Origin: Gammaproteobacteria bacterium | GTDB taxonomy: Bacteria > Pseudomonadota > Gammaproteobacteria > Steroidobacterales > Rariloculaceae | Reading direction: 5' to 3' | DNA: 64,000 nucleotides | Assembly (NCBI GenBank): GCA_022820625.1 | Contig: JAJEFE010000110.1 | Location: 30,878-94,877, forward strand | In this document: in pieces, positions 25,861-34,446 of the stretch | Position numbering within the stretch: the first letter of the stretch is position 1 | Layout of the letters: each line of letters opens with the position of its first letter | Made by a program: the position numbers and the translations under genes | The notes under the pieces: generated by a model | The model's database searches: none | Told to the model about the DNA's origin: nothing | The model's input: the letters and a program-made list of their open reading frames with translations, nothing else

Positions 25861-25938
25861 AGGTGTCGTGGCGCGCAGAGGTGATTCTGTACCGACAATG
25901 GGTCAACCGCCTGGCGGTCTTGTTGCAGTGAGGAAGAT

Positions 25939-26589
25939 ATGTCAAAAAAACTGATCTGGGATCTGCCGATTCGAATCGTTCACTGGCTGTTGACGGTGCT
26001 GATCTTCGGTTCCTGGTACACGGTGAGCGTCACCGGCAACATGGAAGCGCACATGCTGATCGGCCAGACGATTCTGTGCTTGCTGATCTTCCGTGTGGTC
26101 TGGGGGTTCGTCGGGACCCGGTACGCGAAATTTTCCAGTTTCGTCTTCGGCCCGCGCACGGTCATTGCCTACGCCAGGACCCTCCTGTCACGGAGCGGCG
26201 GCGGCTATGCCGGTCACAATCCGCTGGGGTTCCTGGCCGTGTTCGCCATGTTGCTGCTGATCGGCATCCAGGTCACCACGGGCCTGTTCGCCACCGACGG
26301 CGACTTCTACGAGGGACCCCTCAACCACCTGGTATCGGGGAGTACCGGCCGCGAGATCACCGATATCCACTACCTGAACTTCGACGTGCTGGCGATCATG
26401 ATCGGCATCCACATCGTCGCGATATTCTTCTATCTGCTGTACAAGCGTGAGAATCTGATCTGGCCCATGTTCACCGGCACGAAGGCTGGCGATGCGCTGG
26501 AGGCCATCAGCGGCTCGAAGCTGGGCCTGGCGATTGGAGTGCTTGTCGCCAGCGCGGCCGGGGTCTACTTGCTTGTCACGCTGCTCTGA
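25939..26589 (+). CDS. Cytochrome b561-type membrane protein
   Basis: The 216-residue protein has about five hydrophobic helices. It begins WDLPIRIVHWLLTVLIFGSW, the haem-ligating first helix of the Ni/Fe-hydrogenase b-type/b561 family. Other histidines in MEAHMLIGQ and in the helix after ITDIHYLNFD (GIHIVAIFFY) are suitable haem ligands. A GAGGAA site lies just upstream. It probably passes electrons between the quinone pool and a periplasmic partner. The convergent gene encodes a c'-type cytochrome, which could be that partner. Confidence 0.85.
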   Translation: MSKKLIWDLPIRIVHWLLTVLIFGSWYTVSVTGNMEAHMLIGQTILCLLIFRVVWGFVGTRYAKFSSFVFGPRTVIAYARTLLSRSGGGYAGHNPLGFLAVFAMLLLIGIQVTTGLFATDGDFYEGPLNHLVSGSTGREITDIHYLNFDVLAIMIGIHIVAIFFYLLYKRENLIWPMFTGTKAGDALEAISGSKLGLAIGVLVASAAGVYLLVTLL

Positions 26590-26676
26590 GCCGCGTAGCC
26601 GGCTGGAAAATGCCGGCCTGGGCCGTATTGCGCCTTTGGGGATGACCGGGCCGCAAGGCGCCTGCCGGGCCGACCG

Positions 26677-27189
26677 CTAACGTTGCCGGTACGTGCGGTG
26701 ACAGTTTCCGCACACGGGCCCCAGGGGCTCGGCGGAATCCGCCGTGACCGTGAATCCGGGCGCACTGGCTGCGGCGTTGACTTCATCCGCCGCTGCCTGA
26801 AGTTCCGAGGCTTTCTGCGCGAAATCGTCCCAGTTGCTCCAGACGTCGGGAAAGGCCCCGCTACCGGGCAGGGCGTCGGTGCTGGATGCCTCCATGCCCT
26901 CGAAACCCTCCAGGAGCATGTGGGCGGCCGTGGACAGATCGGCAGCGTATTTCGCGAAAACAGCGTCGTCCGGCTCGATCGTACCTTCGGCCATGTCGCG
27001 CAGCGTGGCGATCTTGTACCCCAGCACGTGCATGAGCCCCTGGCGGTATTGCATGGCAGCGAATTCCGGGGAATCTTCATCGACAGCCGCCATGTTCCCA
27101 TCCACGGCACCGTCGGAACCGCCGCCGCATCCGGAGATGGCAAGCAGGGCAATGGCGGAGAAGGCTGTGGCCGGGGTGGCTGGCTTCAT
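26677..27189 (-). CDS. Class II (c'-type) cytochrome lipoprotein
   Basis: The 170-residue protein has a lipobox (AISGC) and a single haem motif at the extreme C-terminus (CGNCHRTYRQR), the normal place in cytochrome c'/c556. The preceding sequence is helical, with MQYRQGLMHVLGYKI at the expected haem-contact helix. The start at 27189 has GAGGAA six bases upstream; a longer reading from 27255 would put 22 residues before the signal. It is convergent with the b561 gene, and both could serve the same periplasmic electron transfer. Confidence 0.85.
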   Translation of the reverse strand: MKPATPATAFSAIALLAISGCGGGSDGAVDGNMAAVDEDSPEFAAMQYRQGLMHVLGYKIATLRDMAEGTIEPDDAVFAKYAADLSTAAHMLLEGFEGMEASSTDALPGSGAFPDVWSNWDDFAQKASELQAAADEVNAAASAPGFTVTADSAEPLGPVCGNCHRTYRQR

Positions 27190-27391
27190 ATCGGTTCCTC
27201 GGTGATCGGACGGTGCGTGTAAGGGAGCATAAACATCGACAGAGTTTATTTGCAAGCATGGCGCGGGGCTCGGGTGTGGCTGTCCGGGAAAGCCGCAACA
27301 GCACCGTTACGGGTTACGCCGGTCGCGACACGCAGCCCGATCGTGGTAGAAATCGCCATACATCGCCAATTGCCCAGAGGTGCGACCAGCC

Positions 27392-27955
27392 ATGACCGCC
27401 GTTAATGATTCACGTATCCGTCCGCCCGTCCCGTCACAACTCGATGCCGCTCAGCGCAAGGTCTACGATGAAATAGTAGCCGGCCCGAGGGGCGAAGTCG
27501 TGGGTCCACTGGGCGTGTGGCTCCGGCGCCCGGAACTGGCCGACCGCGCCCAGCGTCTCGGCGAATACGCCCGCTACGGGACCAGTCTGCCGCCCGTGCT
27601 GTCCGAATTGGCCATCCTCGTCGTGGCGCGGACCTGGGGCTCGGAGTTCGAATGGCTGGTTCACAAGCCGATCGCCTTGGAGGCTGGCGTTTCGCCCGAT
27701 GCCGTGGAGGCCATCCGCTCCCGCCGTACCCCGCTGTTGGAAGACCCGGCGCAGTCGGCAGTGTACGCGTTCTGCGCTGCGCTTCTCGGCGACCACCATG
27801 TGGATGATCCCGTGTACGCGGACGCGGTCAGAGTGCTGGGAGAAACGGGCATGATCGACCTGGTCGGGATCCTGGGGTACTACTCGCTGATCTCGATGAC
27901 CATCAACGCGTTCAGGGTACCGCCTCCGGAGGGTGTGGAGCCGGAACTGGGATAG
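27392..27955 (+). CDS. Carboxymuconolactone decarboxylase-family (AhpD-like fold) protein
   Basis: The 187-residue protein contains ELAILVVARTWGSEFEWLVHKPIALEAGVS, the core CMD helix pair. The E-W-x-x-H arrangement is like gamma-carboxymuconolactone decarboxylase, without the CxxC redox pair of AhpD. This suggests decarboxylase or lyase chemistry rather than peroxide reduction. ATG 27392 is preferred over the GTG at 27380, although its ribosome site is weak. It stands alone between the cytochrome gene and a convergent protease-like gene, so no pathway can be named. Confidence 0.8.
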   Translation: MTAVNDSRIRPPVPSQLDAAQRKVYDEIVAGPRGEVVGPLGVWLRRPELADRAQRLGEYARYGTSLPPVLSELAILVVARTWGSEFEWLVHKPIALEAGVSPDAVEAIRSRRTPLLEDPAQSAVYAFCAALLGDHHVDDPVYADAVRVLGETGMIDLVGILGYYSLISMTINAFRVPPPEGVEPELG

Positions 27956-27961
27956 GCGCCT

Positions 27962-28912
27962 CTACTGAACCGTCCCCTTCCTGAGAAAATCGCCCCGCGG
28001 CGCTGACTTGATGGTGGTCTCCTGTAGCTGGGCGTCGCGCAGCACCAGCAGCGGAACATCCACGCCGGCGTCGCCGAGACTCCATACGGCCCTGAACATG
28101 TGCGCCAGGTTGTGCACCGGACGGCCATCGACTCTCAGCACGATATCGCCGGGCCGCAATCCGGCCCTGTCCGCCGGACAGTCGCGGTAGATGCCGACCA
28201 CCACCAGCGTGTCGTTGTCGTCGTGAACCAGCATGCCGAGCCACGGGCGGGGCGGGGCGGAGCGCCTTCCCCGGATGCTGATTTCGTCCATTACCGGCGT
28301 CAGTATGTCGATGGGCACGAACATGTTCACGGTCTGTACGGACTCGTCCGCCTCGAACCCCTGGATGACCAGGGAGCCGACGCCGCACAGCTTTCCGGCC
28401 ATGTCCATCAATGCGGCTCCGGACCAGCTCTCATGAGGCGGCGTGGTGAATATGGCTTCGTCGAGCACGTATTCCCAGCGCCCTGCAAACTCCTGTTTGG
28501 CGACCACCTCTGCGTCGACGACCTGCGGGTCGGCGCGTCCGCTTCCGGCGATCCACACCGCGTCTCCGATTCGCAGCGACGCCGAGCTACCGATGGGTAC
28601 GCTGCGCCCGGAAAGCGGCATCATCGGCCGGATCAGCGCCAGACCCGTGCGGAAGTCGTTGCCTACCACGAATCCCGGCACGGCCCGGCCGTCATGGGAA
28701 CCGATCCATATCTCCTCGGCTTCGTTGATCACGTAGCCGATGGTGAGGATCAGTCCGTCCTCGCGCACGCGAATGCCGTGACCCGCCCGTTCGGTACCGA
28801 GCAGCCCGGCGCTCATCGCATCCTCGGGAATGTGCGCGCGGATGGAGACCAGCGCCTCCAACAAGGGCTCGCGGGGCATCCGCGTCAGTCCGATCTTCAT
28901 GATGGAAGTCAT
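27962..28912 (-). CDS. HtrA-like (S1C) protein with PDZ domain and broken catalytic triad
   Basis: The ~316-residue protein has a trypsin-like domain (about 15-205) and a PDZ domain (about 222-300, PRPWLGMLV and RAGLRPGDIVLRVDGRPV). The active-site blocks can be located, but the His block reads LTIGYVI (Y60 for His) and the Asp block NDFRTGLALI (G90 for Asp). The Ser block SWSGAAL keeps S164. It cannot be a normal serine protease. No signal peptide is obvious, so it may be cytosolic or use a later start. The start is uncertain: ATG at 28912 has no clear ribosome site, and 28957 or 28900 are alternatives. A peptide-binding or scaffold role through the PDZ domain is inferred. Confidence 0.75.
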   Translation of the reverse strand: MTSIMKIGLTRMPREPLLEALVSIRAHIPEDAMSAGLLGTERAGHGIRVREDGLILTIGYVINEAEEIWIGSHDGRAVPGFVVGNDFRTGLALIRPMMPLSGRSVPIGSSASLRIGDAVWIAGSGRADPQVVDAEVVAKQEFAGRWEYVLDEAIFTTPPHESWSGAALMDMAGKLCGVGSLVIQGFEADESVQTVNMFVPIDILTPVMDEISIRGRRSAPPRPWLGMLVHDDNDTLVVVGIYRDCPADRAGLRPGDIVLRVDGRPVHNLAHMFRAVWSLGDAGVDVPLLVLRDAQLQETTIKSAPRGDFLRKGTVQ

Positions 28913-29024
28913 GTTAACGTGACTGCCTGTTTGGCGCGAGACTCGTGCCGGAAGCAACGCGAGCGAAGTATTCCATTAATGCCGGCATGGGAACTGCAAG
29001 CAGCAAAGTACGCTGAACGTTTGG

Positions 29025-32000
29025 CTACAGGGCTTGCTGGTAATCGTCGATGTACTGCAGCAGAGCGTTGGTGTCGTCCAGAATCGCCGTCACCCGATCG
29101 GGGTCCGCAACGTCCAGATTGCCGCTCAACTGGCTGGTGATCGCGGTCAGGTTCTGGCGCATCTGCTCCAGGTCGCGGGCCGAGAAGGTGTAACCCTGCG
29201 AGGCCGACGAATTCAGGTTCCCGCGCACGTAGCTGGCGATATAGCGTGACGATTCCACCAGCCGGTCGTCATCGCCCAGGATGCGCGCGCACATGGCGCG
29301 CAGCAGGTAGAGATTCTGGTCCGGCGCGAGTATCAGCACGCGTTCGATGAATCTCAGGGCGTCGAACGCGAACCGCTCCCGGTTCTCGGCGACGTTCACG
29401 CGCCATTCGGCGCGCAAACGGGCGACCTCCGGATACCAGGCGTCGGTTACGCGTGTTTGAGCCAGTTCCCCATCGATCCCCGCCAGCGACGCCCAGTCGG
29501 CCGTAGCGCCGAACCCCCAGCCCCGAACCACTGCCGCGGCCGAGCCCGCCAGACCTTCGGCGATTGCCTGGATGTCCTCCGGCGCCTCGCCGCGGCTCAG
29601 CAGTCCGAGATAATCCTTGGCAATCGCGTAGCGCACCTGCATGTTGAGCGGATTGGCGCGGAGTGCGTTGTCGAAGGCCTCGCGGGCCTGCTCCGCCTGC
29701 CCGTTGGCCTGGAACAGCAGTCCGTAGACCTCGAACTGCCTGGAAAAATTCGGAATGACCTCCGCCAGGCCGGTAGCCCGCGGCACCTGCCCCATGCGCA
29801 CAAGCCGCCGCGCGATGTAGCCGTAGTCGATCTGGTCGCCCATCTGGGCATGGATCCAGCTTCCGTCCCTCACCAGGGGATCGTAGGGTTCGAAGAGCTC
29901 GATCAAATCGGCCAGCAGGAGACCGTCGGCACGGGAGCGGCTGCGGGTCGCCATCAGGTTGTTGTTGTCCGTGCTGATATCGGCCCGCCGCGCGAAGGAT
30001 CGCAGCCCCTCCTCGTCCAATGCCATCGCCGTGAGCAGATCCTCCACGCCGTTAAGGCCCAGGCGGCTGAAATGCATCACGTCGTCGATGAGCGGCCGGC
30101 CGGTGCGCGCAAGCTGAAGTTCGACATCCAGTGGCGCCTCCGACGCCAGGAACATCAGCACCTGTGCCGACGGGTGATAAAGCCTGACGTTTTCGAATTC
30201 GGCCAACAGCGTTGCGGCCAGCGTTCGCAGCAGGCCCTCGTCCACGAACTCCGAGTTCATCCACTGGACAAACAGGCCGCCGTCGTTCAGGTGGCTCTTG
30301 ACGTCGACGACGAATTCGCGGGTGAACAGGTGCGACGCGCCGGCCGTCCACGGATGGGAAGGCTGCGAAACGATGGCGTCGTAGGTTTTGTCGGTCAGCC
30401 GAAGGGCGTTGCGGCCGTCGTTGATGATGACGTTGAACCGCGGGTCCGCCAGCGGATCGATGTTCCTGCGGCCCGCAAGCATCCGATTGGCCTCGATGAC
30501 CTTCGGCTCCAGTTCGACCACATCGATGCGGTCGACCGACGGGGGCACGCCCTCCAGCACCACACCGCCACCGAAGCCGACCACCAGCATGTCCTCGATG
30601 TCGGGCCGCGCCGCGGCTGCCAGCGCGGTGAGCCATTTCTCCGGATCCTGCACGGGCGGCGCACCCCGAACCGCGATGGATGCCTCCGGAAGGCCGTTGG
30701 TGCGCACGTAGTAGTAGCCGCCCTCGCTCAGCAGCATCACCGTCGAGGTGCGGCCGACGCCGTAGTAGATCTCCTCCGGCTCGGTGAGGTAGCCGAGCAC
30801 GAACCCGGTGCTCGACACCACCGCCTGGGGTCTGTCCGGGTTGTAGGCGACGAATACCGCGGCAATGCCGACGCAAGCAAGTCCCACCGGGACCGGCTTC
30901 GGCCTGGCGACGCAGACGGCCGCCCATAACGCAAGGGCAAAATTGACCCCGACCGCCACCCGGATCGATCCCTCGAAGCCCAGGCCGGGAATGAGGAAGA
31001 AACCCGCCAGAATGGCGCCGACGATCGCACCCACCGTATTCCACGCGTAAATGCGCGCCGTGCTGGTGGTGGCCTGGCTCTCGTCGCGCGCCAATACGCG
31101 TACCGAAAGCGGCAGCGTGGCGCCGATGAATATCGTCGCGGGCAGCATGACCGCCACGGCGAACAGGGCTAGCGTGTAAGTGGTCAGCGAGGCGGGGATG
31201 AGCGGGCCCATCCAGGCGTACACGCCCACCGACAGCACGCCGACAGCCACCTGGGTCAGCGCGAACGCGACGGCGGCGCGTTCGCGCTGCTCGGCGACCT
31301 TGCCGGCCAGGCCGCCGCCGAGGGCGATTCCGGTCAGGAAGGCCGCCAGCATGGTGGCGAAGGCGTAGATGCTGCCGCCCATGACGTGGGTCAGCATGCG
31401 AGTCCACAACACTTCGTAGAGAAACGCGGTTGCGCCGGAAACCAGCATGAGGGGCAGCATCCACGCGGGCTGCTGCTGAAATACGGTCATGAGCCTTCCG
31501 CGCGCCGTGGCGGTCCCGCTGAAAAGCGGCTGAATGCAGGCCGAGTAGAAACCGGGAGGCGTTGAGACGACGGCCGCCTCGTCGGAGCCGGTGATGTCTC
31601 GCCGGCCGCGCGCCAACCAGGCCGCGATCACGAACACCAGCACGTTGACGGCCACTCCCACCCAGACGGTGCCGTTCAGTCCCAGCGCGGGCAGAAGGAC
31701 AAACGCGGCGACAACGGTTCCGACGACCGCGCCGGCGGTGTTGATGGCATACAGCAGCGCGACCCTCGGTCCCACCTCCCGATCGGTGCGCACGGCGTAG
31801 CGGGTCAGCAGCGGCAGCGTGGCGCCCATGAAGCCCGTGGGTATGGCCAGCACCACGAACGCAACCAGCAGGTAGAACAGCGGTTGGCCGATGGTGGCGG
31901 CATCGGGCGGAGCGGGCTGGTCCCCGAGGATTGACGCGTAGAGCGCTCTGGCGGCCAGCAGCAGCAACGGCACCGCCAGCGCGGACAGGGCAATTCCGGC

Positions 32001-32354
32001 CTCAAGCAGTCCGTACACGAGCACAGGCCGCGTGACGCGGCCCGCGTATCGCCCGGCAACCGCCGAGCCCACGGCCAGACCCGCCATGTAGGCCGCCAGC
32101 ACGGTCGCCACGGCCAACTCGCTGGTGCCGAAGACCAGCGAGAATTGCCTCAGCCATGCCGTCTGGTACAACAGCGCGGCCAGGCCGGAAAGGAAGAAGC
32201 AGGCGATGACGCCGGCAAATACCTGCCAGGGTGTGAGCGAAGCGGAGGTAGCGGGAACGGGGCCTTGTCCGCGGTCAGACCCGAGGTTTGGCCCGCGCCT
32301 TGAGCCGCGGCCCGGGCTTTGGCGCCGTGCGCGTTTGTTCTGTGTTCGTTTCAT
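29025..32354 (-). CDS. Fused MFS-type membrane / spermidine-synthase-like / TPR protein
   Basis: The 1109-residue protein begins with a basic cytosolic tail. About 14 hydrophobic helices follow in two MFS-like blocks (about 40-250 and 285-500; GLAALLYQTAWLRQF and GATAFLYEVLWTRML are repeated equivalents). A Rossmann methyltransferase/aminopropyltransferase-like domain follows (about 530-800: MLVVGFGGGVVLEG, DVVELEPKVIEANR, NDGRNALR). The C-terminal ~300 residues are helical with TPR-like FQANGQAEQAREAFDNALRANP. Such fusions are annotated as SpeE-like, but whether they make polyamines is unproven; the substrate-binding Asp residues of true SpeE are not evident. The neighbour in front is the YugP protease gene. 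Confidence 0.85.
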   Translation of the reverse strand: MKRTQNKRARRQSPGRGSRRGPNLGSDRGQGPVPATSASLTPWQVFAGVIACFFLSGLAALLYQTAWLRQFSLVFGTSELAVATVLAAYMAGLAVGSAVAGRYAGRVTRPVLVYGLLEAGIALSALAVPLLLLAARALYASILGDQPAPPDAATIGQPLFYLLVAFVVLAIPTGFMGATLPLLTRYAVRTDREVGPRVALLYAINTAGAVVGTVVAAFVLLPALGLNGTVWVGVAVNVLVFVIAAWLARGRRDITGSDEAAVVSTPPGFYSACIQPLFSGTATARGRLMTVFQQQPAWMLPLMLVSGATAFLYEVLWTRMLTHVMGGSIYAFATMLAAFLTGIALGGGLAGKVAEQRERAAVAFALTQVAVGVLSVGVYAWMGPLIPASLTTYTLALFAVAVMLPATIFIGATLPLSVRVLARDESQATTSTARIYAWNTVGAIVGAILAGFFLIPGLGFEGSIRVAVGVNFALALWAAVCVARPKPVPVGLACVGIAAVFVAYNPDRPQAVVSSTGFVLGYLTEPEEIYYGVGRTSTVMLLSEGGYYYVRTNGLPEASIAVRGAPPVQDPEKWLTALAAAARPDIEDMLVVGFGGGVVLEGVPPSVDRIDVVELEPKVIEANRMLAGRRNIDPLADPRFNVIINDGRNALRLTDKTYDAIVSQPSHPWTAGASHLFTREFVVDVKSHLNDGGLFVQWMNSEFVDEGLLRTLAATLLAEFENVRLYHPSAQVLMFLASEAPLDVELQLARTGRPLIDDVMHFSRLGLNGVEDLLTAMALDEEGLRSFARRADISTDNNNLMATRSRSRADGLLLADLIELFEPYDPLVRDGSWIHAQMGDQIDYGYIARRLVRMGQVPRATGLAEVIPNFSRQFEVYGLLFQANGQAEQAREAFDNALRANPLNMQVRYAIAKDYLGLLSRGEAPEDIQAIAEGLAGSAAAVVRGWGFGATADWASLAGIDGELAQTRVTDAWYPEVARLRAEWRVNVAENRERFAFDALRFIERVLILAPDQNLYLLRAMCARILGDDDRLVESSRYIASYVRGNLNSSASQGYTFSARDLEQMRQNLTAITSQLSGNLDVADPDRVTAILDDTNALLQYIDDYQQAL

Positions 32355-32441
32355 GCCCGTGTCACGGCCGTTGGGCCCGCCGTGGTCCGAATCCGCGCAA
32401 GTTTACCCGATCGAGCTTCGTGCCGGTCAGCGCCCATCCGG

Positions 32442-33125
32442 TCACCGCCTCAGGATCGCCCACCATCGGGCGATGTTGAGCAGGCTGGCCAGGGATCCGG
32501 CGACGTAGGTGAGGGCGGCTGCCGTAAGCAGACGCCGGGCGCCACGCTCGTCACCGGGGCGAAGTAACCGGCGTCTGGCGAGCAGGGGCAGGGCGCGGCC
32601 GAAACTGGCGTCGAATTCCGTCGGCAGCGTCAGCAGGTGCACGGCCGCGCCAGAGGCGAGAGTGAGAAAGCCGCCCGTCAGGGTCAGCAGGCCGATGACC
32701 GGAGCCCGCGTTGCAACCGCGGCCAGCGGCGAGAGCATCAGAATGCCGGCGCCCAGTTTCTCGATGGGTCCGACCCATTTCACCAGTCGCGTGCGCCATC
32801 GCAACGGCTTGAACCCCCGGGCATCCTGAATCGCGTGCCCGACCTCGTGGGCGGCGACCGTCACCGCGGTCAGCGAGCGCCCGTTGTAGTTGGCCTCCGA
32901 CAAGCGGACGGTCCTTGCGATGGGGTCGTAGTGATCGCCCGCGGTGGTCGATTCCGTGCCGACATGGTGCAATCCCAGTCCATCCAGCAAATCCCGGGCG
33001 ACCTGGCTGCCGTTCCGGGGATAACGATCGGCGGGAATGCTGTACCGCGCCATCACGGCCTTGACCCAAAGCCCCGGCCCGACGATCAGCGCCAGCAGGC
33101 CCACGGCGAGAAGAATGAAATGCAT
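32442..33125 (-). CDS. YugP-type zinc-dependent membrane metallopeptidase
   Basis: The 227-residue protein has an N-terminal helix (HFILLAVGLLALIVGPGLW). It carries the zinc motif AAHEVGHAIQ (HExxH) preceded by DHYDPIARTVRLSE, then two further helices (about 130-175). The Glu-containing LPTEFDASFGRALPLL is the third-ligand region of the family. A last helix sits at the C-terminus. This is the full architecture of DUF-type neutral zinc metallopeptidases such as Bacillus YugP. It lies 87 bases ahead of the MFS/SpeE-like gene on the same strand, so the two may be co-transcribed. Confidence 0.9.
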   Translation of the reverse strand: MHFILLAVGLLALIVGPGLWVKAVMARYSIPADRYPRNGSQVARDLLDGLGLHHVGTESTTAGDHYDPIARTVRLSEANYNGRSLTAVTVAAHEVGHAIQDARGFKPLRWRTRLVKWVGPIEKLGAGILMLSPLAAVATRAPVIGLLTLTGGFLTLASGAAVHLLTLPTEFDASFGRALPLLARRRLLRPGDERGARRLLTAAALTYVAGSLASLLNIARWWAILRR

Positions 33126-33211
33126 GCGTGCCCGATTCTCTCTAGCTCATGGAACATAGTGTAAGCTACGCCCGCCGCCGATCTCATGATCGCCGCAGCC
33201 CGTCCGCGACC

Positions 33212-34426
33212 ATGAGCGAAACCGTCAAATCAGCATCCGAGCACGGCGCCGTCGTTCTCATCGTCTTTCTGGGAATACTGCACGCCCTCGGAGCGTGGTC
33301 CAACGACCTTTTTGCGCCGTCGCTCCCGCTTGCGGCGGACGCCCTCGGCGTCGGCTATGGCCACATTCAGCTCAACATGACGGCTCTGTTGCTGGGTATG
33401 GCAGCAGGGCAAATGCTCCACGGCCCTTTGTCCGACCGCTTCGGCCGCCGTTCGACACTGGCCACCGGTCTCGCGATCTACACCTGCGCCAGCGTCCTGT
33501 GCGCATCCGCCGGAAGCCTGGGGGAGCTGGTTGCGGCGCGTACCCTGCAGGGATTGGGAGGCGCCACGGGAATGGTGTTGGTGCGAGCGATCATTCTCGA
33601 TCGGTGGGTCGGTGCGGAAGCGTCGAAGGTTCTGTCGTCGGTCACCATGATCGCTTTTCTGTCCCCGGCTGTCATACCGCTGATCGGCGGGTTTCTGGCA
33701 ACCCTGGGACACTGGCCGCTGGTCTTCTGGATGCACACCGTATTGGGGGTGTTCCTCCTGCTCGGTGCCCTGACGTTACTTTCCGGCGCCCGGGGCGCCC
33801 GGCCGGAGGTGAGCGTGGCGAGCCGGTTTCGCACCTATGCCGAAGTGCTGAAGGATCGAAAGGCGCTGCTGCTCATGGGCTGCGTCGGCATCGGCCACGG
33901 CGGCCTGTTGGCGTTCGTCACCAATTCTGCATTCGTATTCGTGACGTACCTTGGACTTGAACCTTTTGAGTACGGTATTTGTTTTTCTGCCGTCATGATG
34001 GGCGGAGTAGCCGGTTCCTTGCTCAACAGGCGGTTGGTGATGGACCTGGGAATCCCGAGAATGATGGCCATGGGCGCCATTACGATGGCCCTGTCCGGAG
34101 CCGCAGCCGTCATTCTCAACTTTTTCTTCGGCGGAATCTGGTCGACCCTTGTGCCTTCGATTTGCTATATGTTCGGCATGGCGTTCATTCTCACCAATGC
34201 GGTCGCGCAAGTGCTTTCCCGGTTCAGGGAGATTGCCGGCGCCGCCGCGGCGGTGGTGGGCGTCAATCAATTGTTGTTGGGCGCGATCGCGGCGGCGGTA
34301 CTCAGCCGGAACGAAGTGCCCGGCGCAATGCCGCTCGCCACGGCACTGGCCGTCGCCGGCATCGGCTCGGCTACACTGTGGTGGGCATGGCTCGGGCCTG
34401 TGTCTTCCGGGGATGGTGCGGGGTAG
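33212..34426 (+). CDS. Bcr/CflA-type MFS drug-resistance transporter
   Basis: The 404-residue protein has twelve predicted helices. Motif A between helices 2 and 3 reads GPLSDRFGRRSTL, and motif C-like glycines follow (ATGMVLVRAIILDRW). These place it in the Bcr/CflA subfamily of the major facilitator superfamily, proton-driven exporters of drugs or small metabolites. ATG 33212 gives the usual short N-terminus; an ATG at 33149 would add a basic 21-residue extension. It is divergent from the protease gene and 20 bases from the M28 peptidase gene. Confidence 0.85.
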   Translation: MSETVKSASEHGAVVLIVFLGILHALGAWSNDLFAPSLPLAADALGVGYGHIQLNMTALLLGMAAGQMLHGPLSDRFGRRSTLATGLAIYTCASVLCASAGSLGELVAARTLQGLGGATGMVLVRAIILDRWVGAEASKVLSSVTMIAFLSPAVIPLIGGFLATLGHWPLVFWMHTVLGVFLLLGALTLLSGARGARPEVSVASRFRTYAEVLKDRKALLLMGCVGIGHGGLLAFVTNSAFVFVTYLGLEPFEYGICFSAVMMGGVAGSLLNRRLVMDLGIPRMMAMGAITMALSGAAAVILNFFFGGIWSTLVPSICYMFGMAFILTNAVAQVLSRFREIAGAAAAVVGVNQLLLGAIAAAVLSRNEVPGAMPLATALAVAGIGSATLWWAWLGPVSSGDGAG

Positions 34427-34446
34427 AAGTAAAAGAGGACGTGATC

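Noticed and set aside
29025..32354. Calling the MFS/SpeE-like fusion part of the polyamine operon
   Set aside because: It lies on the other strand more than 4 kb away, and its substrate residues do not clearly match spermidine synthase.
33979..34446. Long 5' extension of the M28 peptidase frame
   Set aside because: It overlaps the transporter gene in another frame and reads as Arg/Gly-rich shadow sequence; the lipoprotein start at 34447 has a ribosome site.
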